64,000 nucleotides of DNA from Isoetes taiwanensis (Eukaryota; Streptophyta; Lycopodiopsida; Isoetales; Isoetaceae): contig JAJEKV010000016.1 of NCBI GenBank assembly GCA_021234155.1, forward strand, positions 18,102,698 to 18,166,697. The letters are read 5' to 3'. A model generated the notes under the pieces. It was not told the origin of the DNA. It did no database searches and saw nothing but the letters and a program-made list of their open reading frames with translations. Of this stretch, positions 34,147 to 43,416 are shown piece after piece. Made by a program: the position numbers and the translations under genes. The first letter of the stretch is position 1, and every line of letters begins with the position of its first letter.

Positions 34147-34219
34147 AAATCGGGTGGCGTCGCGAGAATTAGCTCTGCGTCGGGGACGCAGGGTGGTTTT
34201 TCGCGACGCGACCCGGTTT
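34147..34219. other. 73-nt hairpin, copy 1
   Basis: Arms AAATCGGGT-G-GCGTCGCGA and TCGCGACGC-G-ACCCGGTTT pair almost perfectly. The loop contains a second perfect hairpin, CTGCGTC-GGG-GACGCAG (34175-34191). It lies between the H3-like gene and the unknown accessory gene. Copy 2 has exactly the same length. Confidence 0.85.
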
Positions 34220-34348
34220 CGGGTCAATTTACTTTCTACGAGGGGTTTTTGGGAATCTAAACATCCTAGCATGACTTTCCAGCATGATTCTAACCTAACT
34301 AGCAACTTTTCTTACTTAAATTGGACACTTATTAGCATCAAAATGCCG

Positions 34349-34421
34349 AAATCGGGTGGCGTCGCGAGAAGTAGCCCTGCGTCGAGGGCGCAGACCCAAT
34401 TTTCGCGACGCGACCCGGTTT
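34349..34421. other. 73-nt hairpin, copy 2
   Basis: Same arms as copy 1, placed 202 bp further along. The inner hairpin is CTGCGTC-GAG-GGCGCAG, in which the one stem change (A to G) keeps a G-U pair. The unique spacer between copies is not repeated, so this is a retained or duplicated structural unit, possibly for RNA packaging, translation or termination. Confidence 0.85.
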
Positions 34422-34632
34422 CGCCAGTTTGGCGTTTTTTTGGACTAATTAAGCTAGGGTTTCTAACTAATTAATTTTTTTCTTCAACATTCCAATTTTA
34501 ATAGTCAAAACTAAAGTGAAATTGAGCTACTTAAACACAATTTCCTACAAGAATTAAGGTCAGTTTACAACAAAATTTTTGTATTTATAGGAAAAACTTA
34601 ATAATTACATTACTTTAAACAAAACTGCATCT

Positions 34633-35736
34633 TCAAGGGTATTCCTTGCGGATGCGACGCGCCAAGTGTATGTCCTTGGGCATCAAGGTCACCCTCTTCG
34701 CGTGGATCGCGCAGAGGTTCCCTTCCTCGAACAACTGGGTGAGCTCGGCCTCAGTGGCCACTTGCAACACCCGAGTTGTGAGCGACGTCACCCTGTAGTC
34801 GGTGACGAACTCCTGCATCACCTCCCGCATGAGTCGCTCGAACGGTGCCTTCCTAATCAGGAGATTAGTGCACTGTTGAAAGTGTCTAATCTCCCGGAAG
34901 ACACGGGAGTGTATCGAATTAGGCCCGTGGTGGACCTTCTTCGGCTTCTCCGGTGGTGGCGGTGGCGGCTTGGGCTGGTTCTTGGCTGGACGCCCCCCCT
35001 CCACGTATCGGTCGACGTTCTGCCGGCAATACCAGTCATTATACCTCTTCCACCGACGGAGGTACTCTTGATATGCCTTGAGGCGGCGTCTGAAGAGGCG
35101 ATCCTCCTTCAGGGCGAACGATCGCTCGCCCGCCTTCTGCTTCTTGACCACCTTAGGTGGCTTGGGCCACTTTGGGTAAGGTGGTCTAGCGTCGGGGTTT
35201 GAGGGTTCCCCGGCGCACTCGTCCTCTTCCTCTTCGACCTCCTCCTCTTGCTCCTCCCGCTGCGGCTCTTCGATAACGACGGTCTTGCGAGGCCGGTCGT
35301 TCCTTCTCTTCGTTCTTCTCTCTTGCTGCCGCAACTCCCGCTCCCATTCCCTCTTCTTTCTAGCGGCCCTCTCCTCAGGCCACTTAGCAACCTTCTCCTT
35401 GCCCTTCTTCTTCGGCGCCGAAGGCCCCGCTTCCTCCACCTGCTGCTGGACCTGCTCTTCTACCTGTTCTTCTACCTCGGTGTCTGAGGCCCCAAAATGG
35501 CGAGACTCGCCGGTTCTTTGCGTACCTGCCGACGGGGAACTGCTGCTAGGGCTCTCCTCGGCATCGTGATAAGTATCGCCGCTGCTGCTGCTGCTGCTGG
35601 GGGGAAGCTCCTCTTCCCCCTTCTTGGGTCGGAGGTGCTCGGGAATCCTCTTTGTGTGGCGACCTGCTGCTAAGTGCGCCATTGAGAGTGTAGGCCGCTC
35701 GCCTGGCTTCCTGGCCGTCTGCTTGGTTCTTGCCAT
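34633..35736 (-). CDS. histone H3-like protein carried by retrotransposon
   Basis: The 367-residue frame is fully open. It starts at the ATG at 35736 because residues 1-10, [10 protein letters not shown], equal the canonical H3 tail start (R2, K4, R8 and K9 in place); an upstream in-frame ATG at 35865 would bury this tail. After K10 the tail diverges. Next come a Ser-rich segment, acidic E/V/Q runs, a Lys/Arg/Glu-rich helix-prone region, a strongly acidic block and a Pro-rich stretch, together more than 200 residues. Residues ~272-367 (34636-34923) form a histone fold: [25 protein letters not shown], a diverged loop 1 ([11 protein letters not shown]), then [17 protein letters not shown] and LARRIR, almost identical to H3 alpha-2/alpha-3. 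It is predicted to enter nucleosomes or bind H4 and H3-tail readers (inference). It lies between the primer site and gag. Confidence 0.9.
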   Translation of the reverse strand: MARTKQTARKPGERPTLSMAHLAAGRHTKRIPEHLRPKKGEEELPPSSSSSSGDTYHDAEESPSSSSPSAGTQRTGESRHFGASDTEVEEQVEEQVQQQVEEAGPSAPKKKGKEKVAKWPEERAARKKREWERELRQQERRTKRRNDRPRKTVVIEEPQREEQEEEVEEEEDECAGEPSNPDARPPYPKWPKPPKVVKKQKAGERSFALKEDRLFRRRLKAYQEYLRRWKRYNDWYCRQNVDRYVEGGRPAKNQPKPPPPPPEKPKKVHHGPNSIHSRVFREIRHFQQCTNLLIRKAPFERLMREVMQEFVTDYRVTSLTTRVLQVATEAELTQLFEEGNLCAIHAKRVTLMPKDIHLARRIRKEYP

Positions 35737-36304
35737 ACTTGACGGTGGGGAAAACAGATGACATAAGGCTGAACAAGAGAGATAAGGTGGAGGAAAGTTT
35801 GGAGGGAAAAATGAGGTGTCAGGGATATTTAAAAGGAAGGGTCCCTGGGAATATTCTCCTACCATTAATGGGCCTACTTATTAGCCCCCCCTTAATAATT
35901 ACACCATAGTACCCTTCTTACTAATATATGTTTAATTTCTAATACATATACTAAAATTCGTATTATACCTTCAGAATTTCAATTTTTCCTAATAGTTTGA
36001 AGTATTAATTATGGATTTGCGCCATTTTTCACCCAGGTCTCCGATTGGCATGATTCTTCGACCCGTTTTAGGTGAAATTTGATGCAGATGCATAATTTTC
36101 ACTCCAATTTTACTAGAAGGTAATTTTGACTCATTTATTCCTTCGTCTAACACTTAACCTAATTCCTGACCCACTACCTAGGGAAAAAAAATTTCCCCTA
36201 TTTTCGTGGTTCAATGGTGGAAATGTTTATTTCACACCCTATAGGCCTGTTAGACTACTTTCATGGTTATGGTCAGTGTTAGTTCTTGGTCAACCAAGAA
36301 CATC

Positions 36305-36316
36305 GCTCTGATACCA
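36305..36316 (-). other. primer binding site, tRNA-iMet
   Basis: The minus strand reads TGGTATCAGAGC, one base inside the 5' LTR. This is the standard initiator-tRNA-Met primer site. Confidence 0.95.
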
Positions 36317-36317
36317 T

Positions 36318-37982
36318 TGTGACGCTCCCTGCTAAACATACGGTGCCCGACCGTACACTCGGCAGGAAATCCCCCGTCCGGCTCAACAACCGCACAGGCC
36401 CTCCGTCTATCCCGCACTCTGGAACCTCCGTAGTGCGGGAAGGGGACACGAAGGTGTCTTGTGCGCCCTTCCCCTATGGGCTCCTATCACAGCGGAAGCA
36501 TAAACACGTCAGAATTAGCAATACAATACAATAGGCTACCTCAAGGATAGCTCAGCCGCACATACATAGATGCAAAGAACATAATCATATGCCATAAAAC
36601 ATGAGAGCTCCTACCCGTGGCTCCGACTCATAGGGTAGTCGACTGACTGGATAGGCCTCAAGATAGAGCGGTAATCGAGTCATAACAATGGCGGGCCGGC
36701 ATGAGACAATGGCTAGGGTTGACCACTCCATCCGCCCCTCACATTGCATACTTTGCGGATGGGCTAAACCAAGCCGTGGCATGACTCTAACCTTCCTGGA
36801 TCACGCAATCCCGGGGCATCACCCCTCGAGACTACTCCGTGTTGCATCTCCCCGGTCCGGGATGAGGTAGGAAGGGTTGCATCTCCCCTTCCCGGGGTCT
36901 AGAGGCTCCACGGGGCGGCTAGAGAATCGTGGGCGACACACGATTAAGCACTGACCAACCCCCCAAAACAAGAGCCAAGCTGACACTTGCAACTCTTGAG
37001 AGGCAGGGCAACACCATTGCCCCAGGAGGTGTCGGACCCATGCCCGGCCCACACGAAGTGACCGACCATAAGCCTAGCCCACTATGGGATCCCCCGAAGC
37101 CCCCACTTTCGGCGGGGATCCTCCCTCCATCTTGCCTCTAGCCCCGCTGTGTAGTGCTGAGTCACGCCATAGCCTCCATAGCCCTAAGGGGTTCCTATGC
37201 ACAAAGCCGCATATAATAGGAACTAAAGGATCTACACTAGGAGCATACTACATATGGCTCTAGGTCTCTACCCCCCTTCCCAACACAAGAGGAGCAACAT
37301 GATCAACCAATATCACATACATCACATCATGATCCATATCAATATCATATGAACATCTTAACCTAACATACATAGCTAATCTAACAGTTAGGGTTCCTTG
37401 ATTAGGGTTCAAGATGTTCATCAAGGGATCTAGGGTGGCTCTACTCTAGACACAAAACACTAACCCATCTGGAGTGCTAACTTCCAGATGAACTAACATG
37501 AACTCTACTCAACCTACCTCCTCCAGAAGCGCTTCCTCCCATTCCTGGCGTCTCCATGCTCCTAGACGTGGGTCGAAGGCCTGCTCCCTCTACGATCATA
37601 CACACCTTCCAGGGGCTGCTGCTCCAGGCTAGGCTATGCCGAACGGTGCTCGAAACGGAGTTTCGGGCACGTGGATGAGTGTTCAGGTGCTAGGTCAGGG
37701 AAAAGGATCTAGGTTAGGGTTAGGGTTAGGGCTCATATATAGGTGTGGGTCCACATGGGATGGCACGTGGCACCACTGAGATGAGGCCGCGTGGCGGTTG
37801 CCCACTAGGATAAGGCCATGTGGAAATGGGCCTTATCCTAAGGTTATCTAAGTTAAACAATTAACTTAGATGTGCACCCCTTGCCACTTATCCAAGGCAC
37901 ACAAGGCTACCTAGGTAGGCTTGTATGGTGACGGGTCCAGGAATATACGTATTTATGGCGTATATTCCCTTGGAACGTCACA
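36318..37982 (-). repeat. 5' LTR of Ty3/gypsy element
   Basis: 1,665 bp, nearly identical to the 3' LTR apart from scattered substitutions and short indels concentrated around 36680-37080. It carries a TATA box and telomere-like repeats (see regulatory entry) and is followed directly by the primer site. Confidence 0.95.
37711..37743 (-). promoter_or_regulatory. LTR TATA box with telo-box repeats
   Basis: On the minus strand, CTATATATGAG (37733-37743) is followed at once by three CCCTAA-type repeats. The 3' LTR keeps the arrangement at 26163-26190 and the second family copy at 62237-62262 (TATATAGG, then AAACCCTAACCC). A TATA box followed by a telo-box resembles plant promoters of growth-related and histone genes. 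This is the likely element promoter. Confidence 0.65.
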
Positions 37983-37987
37983 ATGCA

Positions 37988-38510
37988 TGAGCCCGTAGAA
38001 TTCCATCTCCAGCCATGTCCACATTGGCGAGAATGTGCTTATGTTGATTCTGCGAACAACTTAAACAAACAAAGCTACTGCGCCATATTTTCGCTCAAGC
38101 CTGTGTGAGCTCTCCAACAATTTTTTGCCCTGAACACAACTTATCGCCCTTAACTTTGTGCCTGGCCATTTCGCTGTACCTTGTAGCTTAGATCCATCAC
38201 CTTATACCTTAGATCCAGAGAGCTAAGAGGCGGGCAAAAGATGGATTTGCCATCGCCAGAGCAGAGCAAGAATCAAAGACCCAGGAATTGCTTGCAAAGC
38301 AAGAACAGAAAAGTGGAAACCTCTTGAGCAGGGCTGGATTGCATCCAGCTTGCTCTGCAGGGTTGCACGGCAAGAGAAAGGGACGTCAGTCTTTTTTTAA
38401 TTTTCATTTATTTTTTTCAAAGACACGTGTCATGCTCAAAAACCGTGGCAGTAATAAGAATGCTGTCAAATTGTACAAGTATATATCATCATGAAATAAA
38501 TGTATATATA
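37988..38510. other. intergenic DNA
   Basis: No gene seen. It contains the right-hand target duplication at its start. Confidence 0.4.
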
Positions 38511-38514
38511 CATG

Positions 38515-38861
38515 TCAAGTGTGTGCCCCAGGACATAGCTGATCTTGCATGTCCATAATCTCCTGAAGATATGATCCCAGCACCCATATGGAAGCCATGC
38601 TCAATGTCACATGTAACGGCTGGCCAGGCCTGACCAACTCAGCATAGAGCGTCTGAATTTGATCATATGCTGGGCAACTTTGAAGGGTATGAGATTCATC
38701 CTCAATGACTTCCATTTGGCAGCATTGACAGAGTCTGTCCTGACGTGGCTTAACAATCCATCTGCCCATCTCATCGAAGATGGTGTGTCCCTGTGCGAAT
38801 GGAGGCAATGAGTCTGCCTCTTTTCATGGGCAAGTGGGTACGCAGGTAGCATTGCGGGCAT
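38515..38861 (-). pseudogene. LINE-type reverse transcriptase C-terminal relic
   Basis: The minus frame carries RQDRLCQCCQMEVIEDESHT followed by LQSCPAY. This is a cysteine-rich C-terminal segment (C-x-C-C...V-I-E-D-E-x-H-T-L-x-x-C) that matches the relic near 8690-8760. An overlapping frame gives the preceding region. Only the last ~110 codons remain. The sequence is a 5'-truncated or fragmented LINE copy, unrelated to the L1-type LINE at 43-49 kb as far as can be seen. Confidence 0.55.
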
Positions 38862-38869
38862 CGTTCCAA

Positions 38870-40970
38870 TGTGGGATTTATGTGGCGCTGGTAGTGTGCT
38901 GTCTTCACCTATTCAAGGGCACTGGCATTCCAAAGCTTGCTGAGGAAGCAAGCGTCAAGATATTGCCTCAACCTATGGCGATCTGCCTCTGTTTGCACAT
39001 GTATGCACCTATGCTCCTGCACATTCCATCTAGCCAATCATTGAGCTCTCTTTTCCCTCCAGCAGGCCTTGAGGCGCTGCGGCCCCATTGCCATGCATGA
39101 TGTGTTTTTTTTTTTGGGGAATCTTTGAAATGGGAGTGCTGCAACATTCTCGTTTAACATGCAACTTTGTTGTGGGCAGTAATTCTAAAAATGGTAACTT
39201 CTGCAGGAAAAGTAAGAGCATTAATTGCATCAATACCATCCGTAATGGTTGAAGCCCTCCTGTGTGTCACTTGGATACTCACAACAGCTCTAAAACCTCA
39301 GATATAGTGAGACTGGAAGCTCCAACAATGTACTTATTGTTGGCTTTTCATTTTTTTCTATCTTTGTCCATACCAGCATATTTTCAGCAGTATGCAACAA
39401 ACATGGCCCATTTTATACAAAGAGCCCAGGCGTAAGTGTTCACACATAGTCTCTATGTTGGTCAATTTTATTTTAATATCTCACTTTTCTTTAGCTGGGA
39501 TCCAATCCTAAGTTTCTATAGGTGGTTGAATACATGTATTGCATGCTACTTCCTCTACTTTTCTTTTGGTAAACCAACCATTTAGCTCATCAGCATAAGG
39601 TGATATATTCATCCTTAATGGATTATTTCAGATCCAATGTAATTTTGCAGATGAACAGTATGTTTAGAATAATCTAGGAATGCAAGAACTCTGCAAAACT
39701 ATCCGGCTAGTCCATGTCGCATTTTTTACTCTGACAAGTCCATCATCTAAAGTGATCTAACTGGCGGGTCACATGCTTTGATGAACTTAATGCATAATGC
39801 CAATATGCAGAAGTCTGTTGCTAAATCAGATGCACCAATATATACTCGAAAAAAGAAATTTCTCAAATCTTGGAAGGAAGTCATTTATACTGATATAACA
39901 GGTTTTATAAGTGTCATGTAGATAAAACTAATGCTTTGACATATTATGTATGTAAACTTTGCTCTGAGTGCTATTATTTTCTATGCACTGGTGATTGCTT
40001 GCCTGATAGCATTTATTTTGGATAACACAATGCCTGGAAGCCGGCAGGAGAGAGGAATCTATCTATGGTCTCGCCCCATAATAGTAAGGAATAGAATAGA
40101 ATAGTAAGGAGTGATGCTTCAACTATCAAAGATTACATGCTACCATTTGAATTAGGACGATTTTTCAAGCGCATAAAGTGTGCTGGATTGTAAAATTTAA
40201 AGAGTTTATAGATGCCACACTCTGCTTAACAAGTTCCTATTAGTTGCAAGATTTCCCCAGAGCCTTCGAATTCAGAAACTTGGAACATTGACAAACTGAG
40301 TAGTTCATAGGAAAAAAATTGTATATCAACATATAAGTAATGTGCAGTATATACCAGCTATTGAAGTCATATTCAAATGCATCCATACTTGTACTATTTG
40401 ATGGATGCACTTGTCAGGCACACATTGAGTTGTGGAAATTGTTTCCCCTTGATTGTCCCGAATATGATTTTGAGAGCTAAGGCATGCTTGGAACTAAGTG
40501 TAGATTACTTGGGATCTAATTACTTGTACATTAAGTGAAAACATTGATCCTATGGAACATATGCCATAAGCTCTCAACCTTGCTCTCAACGAGCTCTACA
40601 GCCGCTCTACGGTCACAATAAAATCCCAAATGTGCAATTTGGGTAAACATTTATTCTTAAAGGCAAAATTAAGTGCAACTAATATGACTTGTGGAGCTTG
40701 CAACATTCCTAGCAACTCTACAGAATGTAAAATTATGGTTAAGGGTAGGGTAAATTAGGATTAGGCTCGGTGTAAAAGTAAAGAATAGGGTATTCTGTTT
40801 CGATTGCACAAGATTGTATACATAGGGGGTTTCTATGGAGGGCAAGCTGTATACGGAGTGGTTTCTCCAGATCCAAGGAACACACATGCCATATGTCCCT
40901 TATATAGAGGTGGATCCTCTGAGCAAAGGACCAAGCTGATAGTCATAAGTGCATAAAGTTTGCCTTGGAC
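38870..40970. other. gene-poor AT-rich DNA
   Basis: No supported gene. A short LINE/SINE-tail-like segment with AATAG repeats lies at 40060-40110. Confidence 0.4.
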
Positions 40971-40977
40971 ATCCTTA

Positions 40978-41394
40978 TTATTTTCTTGAAGTCTTGATCG
41001 ATATAAGCATGCAGAAGCAATTGATCCAACCAGGGCCTCTGTCAGACATCCAAAAGCACCTTGGTGTATTTTGTCTGATAAGTGTGATATTAAATTCTGA
41101 AAACAAAGTCGTCACTGCCCTGTACCATGCCAAAACTCGAACGTAGAGTGCATGCGGTTCATCATCATAGTAATGTTCAGTATATGCAATCATTTCCATG
41201 AACTGAACCATTGTGATTGTGATTGAAATTCTGCCTGCCAACATAATTGTGCCATCAGCTCTTCCAGTGCTTTCATTGTCTTCCTCTTGGTCACTGTCTT
41301 CTAGAACATTCACATTTTCTAAATCTAATTCCATGATCAATTTCAGATATGTAGATTCTGAGGAATTCAAAAAAGTTAACAGACAATTCAACAA
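40978..41394 (-). CDS. unassigned open frame of 138 residues
   Basis: The frame has an acidic segment (VLEDSDQEEDNEST), then DEPHALYVRVLAWYRAVTTL and a Cys/Trp-containing end. Composition looks more protein-like than random, but no domain is recognised and no partner exons were found. It may be an exon of a decayed host or transposon gene. Confidence 0.25.
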   Translation of the reverse strand: MLNCLLTFLNSSESTYLKLIMELDLENVNVLEDSDQEEDNESTGRADGTIMLAGRISITITMVQFMEMIAYTEHYYDDEPHALYVRVLAWYRAVTTLFSEFNITLIRQNTPRCFWMSDRGPGWINCFCMLISIKTSRK

Positions 41395-41850
41395 TGTGCT
41401 TCATTTCATATATGATTCGATGAAGAAGATTGTTTAAGCAAAATAAGAAAGAAAATGAAATACTTACTTTGTGAAATTCTAGACTGAATTCATCCCAATT
41501 GCAAATTGTCTACCTATTTCTCAAACAACAAAAATTGCAGAAACCTAACCTAAACGAAAATGATTACATGTCAATTAAATTTCGGGTCTATATGTGATCG
41601 CATTTTTTTTTTTTTACATTCTATTCTCATATTTATCAGTGCCCGAATCCTCCACGTATTCTAGAATGGGGCTCGCATGAAAACGACAAAAACCTCCCTA
41701 TAGATAGGCTTCTCATTCATCTCAGCAAATTTTCTACAATGGTGGATAGTGGGTAGCCGCACACATGCGAACTACCCACGAAGAAAAATAAAGGGATTAT
41801 ACAACTTGGACCCCATGAAATACAATGCTAATAGATGTTTGGTTTGTGTA

Positions 41851-41935
41851 CTTGCCGAGAGCTTATCACCGGGATTAAAAAACCCCGCCCTTTCAGGTTT
41901 TCGAGGAAAAACCCTAGTGATAAGCCTTCGGCAAG
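41851..41935 (-). ncRNA. structured hairpin motif, copy 1 of derivative
   Basis: Outer stem CTTGCCGA/TCGGCAAG and inner stem GCTTATCAC/GTGATAAGC enclose the conserved core (AAAACCCCGCCCTTTC, then GGTTTTCGAGGAAAAACC). Stem sequences differ completely from those at 9033-9113, yet pairing is kept. Confidence 0.6.
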
Positions 41936-43416
41936 GGGCATGGACAAACGTAAGGCTGAGAATTCGCTCCCAAAACCCACGAATGGAGAAGTCGAAGCTG
42001 CTGCCGCTTGCCAACCTGTACCTGCACATCACCAACACTAGAACAAATGTGACAAAACAAACCTCCCAAAGTGGAAGGGCTGATCACGCGTGCCACATGA
42101 CAACAAAACAAAAACCTCTTCAAATAGAGGGGCTGGTCACGCATGTCAGGCGACAAATACATCAAATAATTAAGGGAGGGGAGGGTGAGTTTCAAAGAAT
42201 AGAGAATTAAGGTACTGCTGAGAGAGAAGAGGAAGCGCTGATGAGACGTCGATCTCCCAACCAGAGAAGGCATGCACCGCATGCATGCATGCAAGACATG
42301 CATGCTCGCCCCCTCTAGAATTTCGATCCGAGGGCTCGGATCGATGGGATTCTAGAATGGAGCTCGCATAAAAATGGCAAAAACTTCCCGAATAGAAGAG
42401 AACTTCCTTATCAAAATGGGATCGAGGACGAAGGTCAAAGGATTACGGCTAAAGAAGAGGCAAGGCCGAGAAAGGACATGCCACATCATGAAAGAAACGC
42501 CAAATTGGTCAATCCAAGCAAGGAGAAGCCCCTTCCCTGCATGGTTTCAAAGAATAAAGAATAAGGTACTGCTGAGAGAGAAGAGGAAGAATGCATTCGG
42601 ATGGCTAGGGTTTCCGGTTAGGGCGGCGGCAGCGGCCGCCCGATGTCTGCAGCTCATACTGGGATGCATCGAAGCTGGAAGAGTGGCGGAAAATCCGCTG
42701 CTGCTGCGATGGCAAGCTGGGTCTGGTGCACTTTCGTCCATCCCCTCCCCTGTCTATTTCGGATTTGGACAACAGAGGCGAGCCAACAGAGTATAGCCGC
42801 CTGCTCTGCTCCTCTGATTCTGGCTGAATCTTGGACAGGGAAAGGTATGATGTCTCTGCTTCAACTCCGATTTTGCCAGGCAGCCAAAGGTTTGTGGAAG
42901 GTTTTCAAGCATGATTTTTCAGTTCTGAGCATTTCTATCATCCAAGAATGTATCAGAACTTCTATATTGCTTACTTGAACTCTCTTCTTACAAGCCATGT
43001 AACAGCTTAGAGTAATATGCTCTTGGCGCAGTGTAAGTAGATCTTTGTCTGCCTATTGTGCCTTCCTGGAGCACTCATGCTGTCTGCCGCCCATCCCAGC
43101 TTAGGGGAAGAAGATTTTCTATTTAACTTGTTCAGTTTGTACAGATTTTTTTTTTTTTTTTTTGAAGGTAAGAGTATACTATTATTATTATAGGATGGTA
43201 CAATATACAGTGAGTCCCCTTAATAGGACAGATAAGAAGTTACATCATAGTTGCTTGGCCATTGAGCCTTAGGTGTATGTACTACTGGAAACACTTTCTC
43301 TTCTTCCCCACATGTAGATACTATAGGGAAATATCACCATCTTCTCCACAGACGCAGGTACTATAGGGTAGGCATAGCACGTTTCCACACACCACAAGCT
43401 AAAGGACCGAAGTTTC

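Larger units (their letters stand above)
24779..37982 (-). mobile_element. 13.2-kb Ty3/gypsy retrotransposon with extra H3-like gene
   Basis: Full boundaries are visible. The LTRs begin and end TGTGACG...CGTCACA, and the target duplication ATGCA lies at 24774-24778 and 37983-37987. On the minus strand the order is 5' LTR, tRNA-iMet primer site, histone-H3-like gene, paired hairpins, unknown gene, gag, protease, RT, RNase H, integrase with a chromodomain-type end, purine tract, 3' LTR. RT before integrase and the C-terminal region place it in the Ty3/gypsy chromovirus-like group. pol is frameshifted in many places, whereas the H3-like gene and most of gag are open. A second family member enters the window at 60853. 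Confidence 0.95.

Noticed and set aside
34666-35202. Long plus-strand open frame of 178 codons
   Set aside because: It is the antisense shadow of the H3-like gene, whose frame matches a known protein family.
35736-35865. Upstream in-frame ATG of the H3-like gene
   Set aside because: It would add 43 residues before the exact H3 tail start. The internal ATG at 35736 is the natural start.
42240-42310. GCATGCATGCATGC repeats as a satellite or regulatory (RY) array
   Set aside because: They are part of the A repeat of the miniature element and are shared by all its A copies.
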